From contig NZ_PDJO01000001.1 in assembly GCF_002563775.1 (NCBI RefSeq), forward strand, positions 3,598,501-3,662,500: a stretch of 64,000 nt of DNA, written 5' to 3'. Below, piece by piece: positions 7,703-16,487 of the stretch (position 1 is the stretch's first letter; every line of letters begins with the position of its first letter). A program made the position numbers and the translations under genes. The DNA is from Thioclava sp. ES.031 (GTDB lineage: Bacteria; Pseudomonadota; Alphaproteobacteria; Rhodobacterales; Rhodobacteraceae). Under the pieces are notes generated by a model. That model ran no database searches, had not been told where the DNA came from, and saw only the letters and a list, made by a program, of their open reading frames with translations.

Positions 7703-9343
7703 TTAGCGTGGTTCGCTGCGCAAACCCTTCCAGATCGCCCAACACATCACCAGCAGAACCAGTGTGAAAGGCAGACCAGTGGAGATCACCATCGCCTGTA
7801 GCGCGCTCAGACCGCCGCCGATCAACAGCACGATCGCGACAGCGCCCTCGAAAGTGGCCCAGAACACACGCTGCGGGACCGGCGCGTCGACCTTGCCGCC
7901 TGCCGTGATCGTATCGATCACGAGCGAGCCGGAGTCCGACGAGGTCACGAAGAACACGATGACCAGAATGATCGCGATGACCGAGGTGATCGAGGCCAGC
8001 GGCAGCCCGTCCAGCATCGCAAACAGCGACAGCGGCGGGTTGTAGCTGTCGATCACGTTCGCCTTCACCATCGAACCCGCCGGGTCCGAGATGACTTGGT
8101 CGATCGCGACGCCACCGAAGACGGCCATCCACAGGACGCAGACGAGCGACGGGATCAGCAGCACGCAGATGATGAACTCGCGCACGGTGCGGCCACGCGA
8201 CACGCGGGCGATGAACATGCCGACGAAGGGCGACCAGGAAATCCACCACGCCCAGTAGAACGCGGTCCAGCCGTCGCGATAGCTGTCATCCGTGCGCCCG
8301 ATCGGGTTCGACAGCGGGATGATGTCTTTCGCATAGGCCAGAAGACCCTGACCGAAATCGGTGAAGATCATCAGCGTCGGACCCGCGAAGAGCACGAAGA
8401 GCAGCAGCAGCGCCGCGATGCCCATGTTGATCTCCGAGAGCAACTTCACACCGCCATCGAGGCCACGCAGCACCGAGAACAGCGCCACGCCGGTGATCAG
8501 CGTGATCAGGATGATCTGCACCGTCGTGTCGATCGGCACGCCGAAGACGTGGTTGAGACCCGCATTCGCCTGCTGCGCACCGAAGCCGAGTGAGGTCGCA
8601 AGGCCGAACAGCGTCGCGAACACCGCGATGATGTCGATGATATGGCCGGTCCAGCCCCAGACCTTCTCGCCGAAGATCGGGTAGAAAGCCGAACGGATCG
8701 TCAGCGGCAGACCCTTGTTATAGGAGAACAGCGCCAGCGCGAGCGCCACGACCGCATAGATCGCCCAGGGGTGCAGACCCCAGTGATAGATCGTCGCGGC
8801 GAGGCCCATTTCCTTGGCCCGTGCGACATTCTCCGGGATCAGGTTGCCATCCGCATCGAAGGGCGAAGGCGTGCCCAGAGGCTGCGAGACCGCCATGTGA
8901 TAGACCGGCTCGAGCACGCCGAAGAACATCAGGCCGATGCCCATACCGGCTGCGAAGAGCATCGCGAACCACCCCATATAGGTGAAGTCCGGCTCCGCAT
9001 CCGTGCCGCCCAGACGCACTGCGCCATAAGGCGAGACGATCAGCGCGAGGCAGAAGATGACGAAGATGTTCGCGGCGCTCATGAAGAACCAGTCGAAGGT
9101 CGAGGTCAGCCACGGGCGCATCGCGCCGAACAGCGAACTCGCCTGCTCCGGCAGAGCCAGCGCGTAGAAGACGAAGGCCACGATGGACAACGCCGAGATC
9201 ATGAAAACAGGGTTGTGAATGTCGAAACCGAAGGGCCCTACATGCCCTTCGACGTTGTCTTGACCGATCTCATAGTCGGTCTCGATCAGTTGTGTGTCCC
9301 CTTCGGGGGCAGGGATGCCCTGAACTTCTTCAGGTTCGGCCAT
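7703..9343 (-). CDS. BCCT-family betaine/carnitine/choline-type transporter
   Basis: A 546-residue, 12-helix secondary transporter. The glycine-rich GMGIGLMFFGVLEPVYH stretch and the WTAFYWAWWISWSPFVGMF / IARVSRGRTVREF block are diagnostic of BetP/OpuD-type carriers that import glycine betaine or related quaternary amines with Na+. The roughly 45-residue acidic N-terminus and very short C-terminus argue against a BetP-like C-terminal osmosensor. It follows usp by 39 bases on the same strand and ends in a strong terminator. The exact substrate (betaine, choline, DMSP) cannot be read from the sequence. Confidence 0.92.
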   Translation of the reverse strand: MAEPEEVQGIPAPEGDTQLIETDYEIGQDNVEGHVGPFGFDIHNPVFMISALSIVAFVFYALALPEQASSLFGAMRPWLTSTFDWFFMSAANIFVIFCLALIVSPYGAVRLGGTDAEPDFTYMGWFAMLFAAGMGIGLMFFGVLEPVYHMAVSQPLGTPSPFDADGNLIPENVARAKEMGLAATIYHWGLHPWAIYAVVALALALFSYNKGLPLTIRSAFYPIFGEKVWGWTGHIIDIIAVFATLFGLATSLGFGAQQANAGLNHVFGVPIDTTVQIILITLITGVALFSVLRGLDGGVKLLSEINMGIAALLLLFVLFAGPTLMIFTDFGQGLLAYAKDIIPLSNPIGRTDDSYRDGWTAFYWAWWISWSPFVGMFIARVSRGRTVREFIICVLLIPSLVCVLWMAVFGGVAIDQVISDPAGSMVKANVIDSYNPPLSLFAMLDGLPLASITSVIAIILVIVFFVTSSDSGSLVIDTITAGGKVDAPVPQRVFWATFEGAVAIVLLIGGGLSALQAMVISTGLPFTLVLLVMCWAIWKGLRSEPR

Positions 9344-9382
9344 ATGCCGTCCTCCTGTCCTTATTGGTTATATTGGTCCGCG

Positions 9383-9799
9383 TTATCCACGTACGAGAAA
9401 CACCGACGCATCGCTGTGCGCGGCGAGGTGGCCGCCATGCGACGCAAAGAGATAGTTGGCCGCGTTGGGCACATGCGTGGCCATCACCACCAGATCGGCC
9501 CCGAGCTCGTCGGCCGTCTTCAGCAGCGTCTTGTCGAGATCAACGGCCGGGTCGGGCACGATGACCGCCTTCGACGACCCCTTATGCCCAAACTCGTTGG
9601 CATGGCCTTGCGCGAAAGCGTCCAGTTTCGCGGCATATTCCTTGGCATTGTGGCCGAATTCGCTCGGCTCTTGGCTTGTGACACCGATAAACACGACTTC
9701 TGCATCGTGTTTCGCAGCGATCTCCGAAGCGACTTTCAACGTCTTGTCCATCTTCTCGACGTGACGCAGGTCGATCGGAACCATAATCTTTTCAAACAT
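9383..9799 (-). CDS. Universal stress protein (UspA family), upstream of BCCT carrier
   Basis: A 138-residue single Usp domain: MFEKIMVPIDL at the start, ADLVVMATHVPN in the middle, SDASVFLVRG at the end. The ATP-binding consensus G-2x-G-9x-G(S/T) is only partly kept (FASHGGHLAAHSDAS). ATG at 9799 has GAGGGACGG upstream. It is the first gene of a two-gene unit with the BCCT carrier. Usp proteins of the TeaD type are known to regulate the TeaABC compatible-solute importer, so a similar role for this carrier is a reasonable inference. Confidence 0.88.
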   Translation of the reverse strand: MFEKIMVPIDLRHVEKMDKTLKVASEIAAKHDAEVVFIGVTSQEPSEFGHNAKEYAAKLDAFAQGHANEFGHKGSSKAVIVPDPAVDLDKTLLKTADELGADLVVMATHVPNAANYLFASHGGHLAAHSDASVFLVRG

Positions 9800-10014
9800 A
9801 TCGATCCGTCCCTCAGTCTTGAAGCGCGGCACCCTATTTCAGGATGCAACGATATCCAACCAACCCAGTGTGTCACATTCGGTTCCGGATTTCGTGAAGA
9901 AAAATTAAAGAAATGACATGTCCGCCTCGGGGCCTGCGGCGCGCGGTCACATCCGCGCCGGATTCCGTCCTGCGCGGCCGTATCACCTCCAGATGGCTCA
10001 GGAAGGAGAGACCG

Positions 10015-10596
10015 ATGCGTTCTCGCAGCTCACTTGGAACAAGACTTGGCGCGATGGTCGCCGTGATCGCGGTCGTGGCAGGCACGGCCTTGCCCGCACA
10101 CGCGGCGCTCACCTCGGCGGAACATGGGGCGGTGCTCGCGGCGCTGGATGACGAGTATCACGCGCAGGCCACCTATCAGGCGATCATGGAGAGGTTTGGC
10201 GCCGTGCGCCCCTTCTCGAATATCGAGCGTGCCGAGGTGTCGCATGCCGCGGCGCTGATCGCTGTGCTGCGCCAGAACGGGCTATCCGTGCCCGCCAACC
10301 CCTATCTGAGCGGGGCCAAGCCCCTGGCCCAGGTGCCGGACACGCTGGCCGATGCCTGCGCGCTTGGCGTACAGGCGGAGTTGGCGAATTCGGGGCTCTA
10401 TGACGGGCGACTCCTGCCGGCGGTCGCCGGGAATGGCCAGCTTACCCAGATCCTGACGCGGCTGCGCGATGCCTCTCAGAACAAGCACCTGCCCGCCTTC
10501 CAGCGCTGCGGCGGCAGAGCTGGCCAGATGCAGGGGCGCGGCATGGGCGGCCAAGGGCGCGGCTATGGCGGCGGTAGAGGCCCCGCCTGGAACTGA
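10015..10596 (+). CDS. Secreted ferritin-like DUF2202 domain protein
   Basis: A 193-residue protein with a clear signal peptide (RSRSSLGTRLGAMVAVIAVV..., cleavage after AHA). A DUF2202 ferritin-like helical domain follows, with spaced metal-type residues in LDDEYHAQATYQAIMERFG and NIERAEVSHAAAL. The C-terminus is a Gly/Arg/Gln-rich tail (GQMQGRGMGGQGRGYGGGRG). ATG at 10015 has AAGGAGAGACC upstream. Function is unknown for the domain; metal binding in the periplasm is the family-based guess. It is divergent from usp and ends at a terminator shared with the ribosomal operon. Confidence 0.85.
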   Translation: MRSRSSLGTRLGAMVAVIAVVAGTALPAHAALTSAEHGAVLAALDDEYHAQATYQAIMERFGAVRPFSNIERAEVSHAAALIAVLRQNGLSVPANPYLSGAKPLAQVPDTLADACALGVQAELANSGLYDGRLLPAVAGNGQLTQILTRLRDASQNKHLPAFQRCGGRAGQMQGRGMGGQGRGYGGGRGPAWN

Positions 10597-10633
10597 AGCC
10601 CCAGCCCACCGAGAGCCGCGTGCCACGAATGCA

Positions 10634-10663
10634 AAACGCCCCGGCCTTTCGGTCGGGGCGTTT
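10634..10663. terminator. Bidirectional terminator between DUF2202 gene and rpmD
   Basis: Stem AAACGCCCCGGCC with GGTCGGGGCGTTT (one G-T pair), TTTC loop. A TTT run follows on the plus strand and TTTT on the minus strand, so it can stop both converging transcripts. It marks the end of the spc ribosomal operon after rpmD. Confidence 0.85.
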
Positions 10664-10687
10664 CGGTATTCAGACGAACCGGTCGGC

Positions 10688-10873
10688 TCAGCCGCGCTCT
10701 TCGACGATTTCGACGAGGTGCGGGATTTTCGCGACCATACCGCGCACGGCCGGGGTATCTTCCAGCTCACGGGTACGGTTCATCTTGTCCAGACCCAGAC
10801 CTTTCAGCGTGGCACGCTGGATGGCGGGGCGACGGATCGGCGAACCGATCTGCTTGACGACGATGGTAGCCAT
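10688..10873 (-). CDS. rpmD: 50S ribosomal protein L30
   Basis: A 61-residue bacterial L30 with the usual [23 protein letters not shown] start and an EIVEE tail. It lies 12 bases after rpsE and is the last gene of this block. A bidirectional terminator follows, whereas in the classical spc operon rplO and secY would follow. That break is a notable feature of this chromosome. Confidence 0.95.
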   Translation of the reverse strand: MATIVVKQIGSPIRRPAIQRATLKGLGLDKMNRTRELEDTPAVRGMVAKIPHLVEIVEERG

Positions 10874-10885
10874 TGATCGCTCTCC

Positions 10886-11455
10886 TTACGCTTCCGTGGC
10901 TTCGGCAGGTGCCTCAGCCTCGGGCTTCTTGAGGATGTCGGCCACTTTCTTGCCGCGGCGCGCAGCCACCTGACGGGGGCTTGCTTCGCGGGTCAGACCG
11001 TTCAGCGTGGCACGGATCATGTTGTAGGGGTTCTGGGTGCCGGTCGATTTCGACACGACGTCCTTCACGCCCAGCATCTCGAACACGGCACGCATCGGAC
11101 CACCGGCGATGATCCCGGTACCTTCCGGTGCGGTGCGCATCACGACCTTACCAGCGCCGTGACGGCCCTCGATGTCGTGGTGCAGCGTGCGGCCATCGCG
11201 CAGCGGGACGCGGATCAGGTTGCGCTTCGCTTGCTCGGTGGCTTTGCGGATCGCTTCCGGAACCTCTTTGGCCTTGCCTTTGCCGAAGCCGACACGGCCA
11301 CGCTGGTCGCCGACGACCACGAGGGCTGCGAAGCCAAAGCGCTTACCACCCTTCACGGTTTTCGACACGCGGTTGATCGCGACGAGGCGATCGGCGAATT
11401 CCGGGTTTTCGTCGCGGGCGTCGCGGCGGCCCCGGCGGTTGTCACGTTCTGCCAT
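10886..11455 (-). CDS. rpsE: 30S ribosomal protein S5
   Basis: A 189-residue S5 with the double-stranded RNA-binding N-domain ([29 protein letters not shown]) and the C-terminal RRM-like fold ending in an Ala/Glu-rich tail ([12 protein letters not shown]). S5 shapes decoding accuracy. Start at 11455 ([11 protein letters not shown]) is chosen over an in-frame ATG at 11488 because GAAGGAA lies about 7 bases upstream. A 114-base spacer separates it from rplR, long for this cluster. Confidence 0.95.
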   Translation of the reverse strand: MAERDNRRGRRDARDENPEFADRLVAINRVSKTVKGGKRFGFAALVVVGDQRGRVGFGKGKAKEVPEAIRKATEQAKRNLIRVPLRDGRTLHHDIEGRHGAGKVVMRTAPEGTGIIAGGPMRAVFEMLGVKDVVSKSTGTQNPYNMIRATLNGLTREASPRQVAARRGKKVADILKKPEAEAPAEATEA

Positions 11456-11569
11456 GAGGCATTCCTTCTCGTGATGGCGTGGTTTCACGCCGTTTGTCTC
11501 AATCCAGGTGCCCCGCCCCGAAGGGCGCGGCCCGGATCATCGGGGGGACGCGAACGTCCCCCACCAGTC

Positions 11570-11929
11570 TTAGAACTTCAGACCGCCTTCGCGGGCTGCG
11601 TCGGCGAGCGCCTTGATCTTCCCGTGGAACAGGAAGCCACCGCGGTCGAAGTAGCAGGTTTCGACACCGGCCTTCTTCGCACGCTCGGCGATCGCGGCGC
11701 CAACTTTGGCTGCCGCTTCGACGTTGTTCTTGCCGACCACACCGAGATCTTTCTCGAGCGTGGAAGCGGCGGCCAGAGTGCGACCGTTGACGTCGTCGAT
11801 CAGCTGAACGCTGATGTTCTTCGACGAACGATGCACCGAAAGACGGGCGCGACCAGCGGCCATCTTGCGAAGCTTGTTCCGGACGCGCAGGCGGCGCTTG
11901 AGGAACAGATCCCGTTTGCTGTTTGCCAT
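11570..11929 (-). CDS. rplR: 50S ribosomal protein L18
   Basis: A 119-residue L18, the 5S rRNA-binding protein of the central protuberance. Family blocks [18 protein letters not shown] and the C-terminal [26 protein letters not shown] are visible. It sits 11 bases after rplF within the spc block and is followed by the 114-base spacer before rpsE. Confidence 0.95.
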   Translation of the reverse strand: MANSKRDLFLKRRLRVRNKLRKMAAGRARLSVHRSSKNISVQLIDDVNGRTLAAASTLEKDLGVVGKNNVEAAAKVGAAIAERAKKAGVETCYFDRGGFLFHGKIKALADAAREGGLKF

Positions 11930-11940
11930 TTTCGCGTTCC

Positions 11941-12474
11941 TTACTTCTTCTTACCTTCTTTGCGGAAGATATACTCACCCTTGTAGCGGATGCCCTTGCC
12001 CTTATAGGGCTCGGGAGCACGCCATTCGCGGATATTTGCCGCGACCTGGCCCACCTGCTGCTGGTCAGAACCTTCCACAACGATCTCGGTCTGCTTCGGA
12101 GCGGTGACAGTCACGCCCTCCGGAACCTCGAAGTTGACTTCGTGCGAATAACCGAGCGACAGCTTCAGGACGTTGCCCTGCATCTGCGCACGATAACCAA
12201 CACCCTGAATCTCCAGCTCCTTCTTGAAGCCTTCGGTCACGCCCTGCACGAGGTTCGCGACCTGCGAGCGGGTCATGCCCCACTGCTGGCGCGCGCGCTT
12301 CGAGAGGCCACGCGGGGTGATGGTGACGAGGTTGTCCTCAAGCTTGAGGCTCACATCGTCGGTCGCGGTGAAGGAACGGGTGCCTTTCGGCCCCTTCACT
12401 TCGATGGTCTGGCCCGACAGCTGCGCCGTAACGCCGCTGGGAAGCTCGACCGGTTTCTTACCAATACGAGACAT
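11941..12474 (-). CDS. rplF: 50S ribosomal protein L6
   Basis: A 177-residue L6 starting [15 protein letters not shown], with the two repeated alpha/beta domains and the conserved C-terminal [19 protein letters not shown]. The start at 12474 has AAGGAGGG upstream and matches the family N-terminus; an upstream in-frame ATG at 12540 would add unrelated residues. L6 binds 23S rRNA near the GTPase centre. Downstream of rpsH by 10 bases. Confidence 0.95.
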   Translation of the reverse strand: MSRIGKKPVELPSGVTAQLSGQTIEVKGPKGTRSFTATDDVSLKLEDNLVTITPRGLSKRARQQWGMTRSQVANLVQGVTEGFKKELEIQGVGYRAQMQGNVLKLSLGYSHEVNFEVPEGVTVTAPKQTEIVVEGSDQQQVGQVAANIREWRAPEPYKGKGIRYKGEYIFRKEGKKK

Positions 12475-12484
12475 TGAGCCCTCC

Positions 12485-12883
12485 TTAGAACACGGTGCAG
12501 AGCACTTCGCCGCCAACATTGGCGGAACGTGCGTTTGCATCCGACATCACGCCCTTCGAGGTCGAGACGATCGAGACGCCGAGGCCCTGACGGACCGACG
12601 GAACGTCTTTCGCGGCCATGTACACGCGGCGACCGGGGGTCGAGACGCGCTGCAGCTCGCGGATGACCGGGGTGCCCTCGTAGTACTTGAGGCTGATTTC
12701 CAGCTCCGGATGGCCGGCAGCAGACGTCGCCTGCTCGTAACCACGGATGTAGCCTTCGTCAGCCAGCACGTCGAGAACCCAAGCGCGGAGCTTGGAGGCC
12801 GGGGTGCGGACGGTGGATTTGCCACGCAGTTGTGCGTTGCGGATGCGGGTCAGCATATCGCCGAGAGGATCGTTCACAGACAT
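12485..12883 (-). CDS. rpsH: 30S ribosomal protein S8
   Basis: A 132-residue S8 ([18 protein letters not shown] start, [16 protein letters not shown] and GGEVLCTVF at the end). S8 binds helix 21 of 16S rRNA and in enterobacteria represses the spc operon by binding its mRNA at rplE; whether that applies here cannot be read. 10-base spacing on both sides. Confidence 0.96.
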   Translation of the reverse strand: MSVNDPLGDMLTRIRNAQLRGKSTVRTPASKLRAWVLDVLADEGYIRGYEQATSAAGHPELEISLKYYEGTPVIRELQRVSTPGRRVYMAAKDVPSVRQGLGVSIVSTSKGVMSDANARSANVGGEVLCTVF

Positions 12884-12893
12884 GTCGCCCTCC

Positions 12894-13199
12894 TTACCAG
12901 CTCGACTTCACCATGCCGGGGATCTGACCGTAGGAGGCCAGGTCACGCAGCATGATCCGCGAGAGTTTTAGCTTACGGTAGTAAGCGTGGGGACGACCCG
13001 TGAGCTGGCAACGATTGTGCAGCCGGACCGCCGACGAGTTGCGCGGGAGTTCCGCGAGTTTCAGCGACGCCTTGAAGCGCTCTTCCATCGGGCGCTCCTG
13101 GTCGTTGATGATTTCCTTGAGCGCGGCCCGCTTGTCAGCGTACTTGTTCACAAGACGCTGGCGCTTCGCTTCGCGCGCAACCATGGATTTCTTAGCCAT
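12894..13199 (-). CDS. rpsN: 30S ribosomal protein S14 (zinc-free type)
   Basis: A 101-residue S14 of the long form. It has [20 protein letters not shown] but lacks the CxxC pairs of the zinc-binding short type, so it does not depend on zinc supply. Located between rplE and rpsH, the standard spc position. Confidence 0.95.
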   Translation of the reverse strand: MAKKSMVAREAKRQRLVNKYADKRAALKEIINDQERPMEERFKASLKLAELPRNSSAVRLHNRCQLTGRPHAYYRKLKLSRIMLRDLASYGQIPGMVKSSW

Positions 13200-13218
13200 A
13201 AGTTTCGTTCCTCCGCGA

Positions 13219-13776
13219 TCAGGCGTTGAAGGGCATGTTGAAATGCTTCAACAGCGCCTTCGCTTCGGCATCCACGTCAGACGTGGTCACCATGATGATG
13301 TCCATACCCAGAACCTCATCGACCTTATCGAAGTCGATCTCGGGGAACACGATGTGTTCCTTGAGGCCCATTGCGAAGTTGCCACGACCGTCGAAGGACG
13401 GCTTCACGCCGCGGAAGTCGCGAACGCGCGGCATAGCAACGTTGATCAGGCGATCGAGGAATTCGTACATCCGGTCACCGCGCAGGGTCACTTTCGCACC
13501 CAGCGGCATCTCTTCCCGGACGCGGAAGCCAGCGATCGACTTCTTCGCCTTGGTCATCACGGCCTTCTGACCAGCGATGAGCGAGAGCTCTTCGGCGGCC
13601 TGCTTGACCTTCTTGGTGTCTTTCACGGCTTCGCCGACGCCCATGTTCAGCACGATCTTGTCGAGCCGCGGGATCATCATGTCGTTCTTGTAGCCGAACT
13701 CTTCTTTCAGCGCCGCCTTGATGGTGTCGCGGTAAAGAGCGCGAAGACGCGGAGTGTAGGTAGCTTGATCGAGCAT
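13219..13776 (-). CDS. rplE: 50S ribosomal protein L5
   Basis: A 185-residue L5 contacting 5S rRNA and P-site tRNA. Blocks [31 protein letters not shown] and the C-terminal [17 protein letters not shown] are plain. Its ATG overlaps the rplX stop by one base (13776), indicating coupling. Confidence 0.96.
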   Translation of the reverse strand: MLDQATYTPRLRALYRDTIKAALKEEFGYKNDMMIPRLDKIVLNMGVGEAVKDTKKVKQAAEELSLIAGQKAVMTKAKKSIAGFRVREEMPLGAKVTLRGDRMYEFLDRLINVAMPRVRDFRGVKPSFDGRGNFAMGLKEHIVFPEIDFDKVDEVLGMDIIMVTTSDVDAEAKALLKHFNMPFNA

Positions 13777-14081
13777 CAGATCGCATCCCCCGTGGTCTTG
13801 GCGAAACGCACCTTCTTGCCGTCTTCCTCGCGGAAGCCGACGCGGGTGGCTTTGCCGTTTGCGTCCATCAGAGCCAGGTTCGACAGGTCGATCGGCATAG
13901 CCTTGGGCTGGCGACCGCCCTGGTTGGACTGGGTCTGACGCTGGTGGCGGATCGCAACGTTCACGCCGTCGACGACAGCTTTGCCGGCTTTCGGGTCGAC
14001 AGAGGTGATCTCACCCTGCTTGCCCTTGTCCTTGCCAGCGAGAACGACGACCTTGTCGCCTTTGCGGAGCTTAGCAGCCAT
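13776..14081 (-). CDS. rplX: 50S ribosomal protein L24
   Basis: A 101-residue L24 with the N-terminal KOW motif ([21 protein letters not shown]). It initiates large-subunit assembly. One-base overlaps with both rplN (14081) and rplE (13776) show a tightly coupled trio. Confidence 0.96.
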   Translation of the reverse strand: MAAKLRKGDKVVVLAGKDKGKQGEITSVDPKAGKAVVDGVNVAIRHQRQTQSNQGGRQPKAMPIDLSNLALMDANGKATRVGFREEDGKKVRFAKTTGDAI

Positions 14082-14449
14082 TACAGCACCTCCGGAGCAA
14101 GCGAGATGATCTTCATGAAGTTCTTCGCACGCAGCTCACGCACGACCGGCCCGAAGATACGGGTGCCGACCGGCTCGCCCGCGTTGTTCAGGATGACGGC
14201 GGCGTTGCGGTCGAAACGGATGGCGGTGCCATCGTCGCGACGAACTTCTTTGGCGGTGCGCACGACGACGGCCTTACGGACGTCACCTTTCTTCACGCGG
14301 CCGCGCGGGATCGCTTCCTTGACCGACACCACAATGATGTCGCCCACGGATGCGTAACGGCGGTGCGAGCCGCCGAGGACCTTGATGCACTGAACCCGGC
14401 GAGCGCCGGAGTTGTCAGCAACATCCAGATTGGTCTGCATCTGGATCAT
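14081..14449 (-). CDS. rplN: 50S ribosomal protein L14
   Basis: A 122-residue L14 starting [19 protein letters not shown] with the conserved [19 protein letters not shown] block. GGGAG upstream of the ATG. L14 contributes to the subunit interface. It is separated from rpsQ by 76 bases, one of the longer gaps in the spc block, without a hairpin I would call a terminator. Confidence 0.96.
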   Translation of the reverse strand: MIQMQTNLDVADNSGARRVQCIKVLGGSHRRYASVGDIIVVSVKEAIPRGRVKKGDVRKAVVVRTAKEVRRDDGTAIRFDRNAAVILNNAGEPVGTRIFGPVVRELRAKNFMKIISLAPEVL

Positions 14450-14525
14450 GGGGTTACTCCCGACCTTTGGGGACGCCTATGCAGTAAGGGCCCCAGGGTT
14501 TCGAATACTGGCGAATGGCCCCGGC

Positions 14526-14759
14526 TTACGCCGAAACCACAACCCGCCAGCGCTTGGTCTTCGAGACGGGTGCGCACTCTTCGATGCGAACAATGTCACC
14601 GGTCTTGAACTGGTTTTCCGCGTCATGGGCGCGGTATTTCTTGGACTTCCGGATCGTCTTCTTGAGAACCGGATGCGTGAAGCGGCGCTCGACCGAAACG
14701 GTTACGGTCTGGTCGTTTTTGTCCGACGTCACGGTACCTTGCAGGATGCGTTTGGGCAT
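14526..14759 (-). CDS. rpsQ: 30S ribosomal protein S17
   Basis: A 77-residue S17 ([21 protein letters not shown] start, [22 protein letters not shown]-fold end). It binds 16S rRNA early in assembly. 12 bases after rpmC. Confidence 0.96.
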   Translation of the reverse strand: MPKRILQGTVTSDKNDQTVTVSVERRFTHPVLKKTIRKSKKYRAHDAENQFKTGDIVRIEECAPVSKTKRWRVVVSA

Positions 14760-14771
14760 AGGAAGCTCTCC

Positions 14772-14972
14772 TTACTTCGCGGCTTCAGCGGCTTTTTGGT
14801 TCAGCACGGTTTTGATACGTGCAACGTCCCGACGAACGGTGCGCATGCGCGCGGTGTTCTCGAGCTGGTTCGTGGCCTGCTGAAAGCGGAGGTTGAAGGC
14901 TTCTTTCTTCAGCGAGACGAGCTGATCACGCAGCTCATCAGGCGTCTTCGCCTTGAGTTCTTGGGCGTTCAT
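14772..14972 (-). CDS. rpmC: 50S ribosomal protein L29
   Basis: A 66-residue L29 ([35 protein letters not shown]). It is first in the spc-type block here: the usual preceding gene, rplP, is 1.5 kb away beyond two plus-strand genes, and a promoter is readable at 15062-15090. AAGGACCCGGG precedes the ATG. Confidence 0.96.
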   Translation of the reverse strand: MNAQELKAKTPDELRDQLVSLKKEAFNLRFQQATNQLENTARMRTVRRDVARIKTVLNQKAAEAAK

Positions 14973-15061
14973 CCCGGGTCCTTTCTTGGCATCAGAGGGC
15001 CCCTCGCGGGTGACCCTGCTTTCTGATGGGTTATGTCGGTCCTGATTTCAGGAACTTGGGG

Positions 15062-15090
15062 CCAATATCAGAGCGAATCGAATATGGCAA
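15062..15090 (-). promoter_or_regulatory. Putative sigma70 promoter of the rpmC-rpmD operon
   Basis: Minus strand TTGCCA (15090-15085), 17-base spacer, TATTGG (15067-15062), about 90 bases before rpmC. It lies inside the gap created by the oxygenase/flavodoxin insertion, where a new promoter would be needed. Confidence 0.6.
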
Positions 15091-15160
15091 GGATTGTTTG
15101 GCCTTCGGCCCGCTTTGGCGTAACAGAGGGGTAAATCCACGCCCAGTTGCGAGAGCCCTT

Positions 15161-15796
15161 ATGTCCGAGCCCAAGACCCAGATCGAGTCCCTCTTCGTCA
15201 CCCGCCTCTACCGCGCCGCCCTATCCGAATTCGGCCCGAAGGTCGATACGGGCGAGCTGGAGGCGTCGTGCTATGCCATCGCCGAGGATGACGAGGCGGG
15301 GCAGGACTGGTGCGAGGAGAACGGCTATCCGGGCTATACCTCCTACGCCTCGCTCACCGACCTGCCCTGGCGCTTCCCGATCTTCGCGGACATGGTGAAG
15401 GCGCTCGACAAGCACGTCGCGGCCTTCGCCGAGGATCTGCAATTCGATCTGGGCGAGGGCAAGCTGGTGCTCGAAGACCTCTGGATCAACATCCTGCCCG
15501 AAGGCGGCACCCACAGCTCGCACCTGCACCCCCATTCGGTGATCTCGGGCACGACCTATGTCGCGATGCCCGACGGCGCCTCTGCGCTGAAGCTGGAGGA
15601 CCCGCGCAGCGCCCGGATGATGGCGGCCCCTACCCGCCTCAAAACTGCGCGGCGCGAGCTGCAGCCCTTCATCTACATCGCCCCCGAACCCGGCGAAGTG
15701 CTGCTCTGGGAAAGCTGGCTGCGCCACGAGGTGCCGATGAACATGGCCGAGGACGAACGCATCTCGGTGAGCTTCAATTACAAATGGGTGGATTGA
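15161..15796 (+). CDS. 2OG-Fe(II) oxygenase-like protein (TIGR02466 type) inside the ribosomal cluster
   Basis: A 211-residue protein of the TIGR02466/2OG-FeII_Oxy_5 type. The C-terminal double-stranded beta-helix carries HSSHLHPHSVISGTTYVAM, a distal His in WLRHEVPM, and an Arg in DERISVSFNY, the pattern expected for the iron ligands and the 2-oxoglutarate-binding Arg. The start at 15161 (MSEPKTQIESLF) fits the family; an open frame upstream is mostly operon-promoter DNA. It lies on the opposite strand between rpmC and rplP, 82 bases ahead of the flavodoxin gene. Substrate unknown; its location beside rplP suggests, but does not show, a ribosomal protein target. Confidence 0.75.
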   Translation: MSEPKTQIESLFVTRLYRAALSEFGPKVDTGELEASCYAIAEDDEAGQDWCEENGYPGYTSYASLTDLPWRFPIFADMVKALDKHVAAFAEDLQFDLGEGKLVLEDLWINILPEGGTHSSHLHPHSVISGTTYVAMPDGASALKLEDPRSARMMAAPTRLKTARRELQPFIYIAPEPGEVLLWESWLRHEVPMNMAEDERISVSFNYKWVD

Positions 15797-15878
15797 GCCC
15801 GGCGCTTTGATCGCCATCATAGCCAAGCCGCGTCTCACCTGATTTTCTTGCTGCGCAACCAGACACCGGGAGCGCAGC

Positions 15879-16412
15879 ATGAAAACACTCGTCGCCTATG
15901 CCTCCAGCGAGGGGCAAACCCGCAAGATCGCGCGGCACGTCGCCGACCGCATCGCCGATTTGGGCCACTCCGCCGAATTGATTTCCACCGATGAGGCCGA
16001 GGGGATGAAGCTCGACCGGTTCGACCGGATCATCCTCGCGGCCTCGATCCATGTCGGACATTATCAGGGCCGCTTCGCCGATTTCGTCGCCGAGCAACGC
16101 GACATCATCCGGAACCGCCCGAGCCTCTTTCTCTCCGTGTCCCTGGCCGCCGCCGGCCACGACGCGGAGGATTGGCGCGCGCTCGACAAGATCCTGAAGG
16201 ATTTCGAAGCAGCGACCGGCTGGACGCCGGATCTGACCGAGCAGATCGCGGGCGCCTACCTGCCGTCGAAATACGATATCTTCCGCCGGTTCGTGATGCG
16301 CCGGATCGTGGCGAAGAAGGACCCGGAGGCCGATCTCGACGCCGACATCGAATATACCGACTGGGAGGCGCTCGACGCGCTGATCGACGGCTGGATCTCC
16401 GACGGAGCCTGA
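15879..16412 (+). CDS. Flavodoxin-domain protein resembling HemG protoporphyrinogen oxidase
   Basis: A 177-residue flavodoxin-fold protein close to the 181-residue length of E. coli HemG. The FMN phosphate loop is YASSEGQTRKIA at 7-18, where HemG has a similar T/S-x-x-GQT loop; AASIHVGHYQGRFADFV and FLSVSLAAAGHD are further family segments. HemG oxidises protoporphyrinogen IX using quinone. Rhodobacterales usually use other enzymes for that step, so the role here is not certain. Same strand as the oxygenase and ends at a bidirectional terminator. Confidence 0.75.
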   Translation: MKTLVAYASSEGQTRKIARHVADRIADLGHSAELISTDEAEGMKLDRFDRIILAASIHVGHYQGRFADFVAEQRDIIRNRPSLFLSVSLAAAGHDAEDWRALDKILKDFEAATGWTPDLTEQIAGAYLPSKYDIFRRFVMRRIVAKKDPEADLDADIEYTDWEALDALIDGWISDGA

Positions 16413-16432
16413 CCGCCCAACCTTCCAAAGCA

Positions 16433-16460
16433 AAAGCCCCGCCATCTCTGGCGGGGCTTT
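16433..16460. terminator. Bidirectional terminator between flavodoxin gene and rplP
   Basis: Perfect 11-bp stem AAAGCCCCGCC / GGCGGGGCTTT with a 6-base loop. T-rich flanks occur on both strands. It ends the rplB-rplP transcript from one side and the oxygenase-flavodoxin transcript from the other. Confidence 0.88.
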
Positions 16461-16487
16461 CGTTTGTCTTCAGCAGTCAGACCGGGA

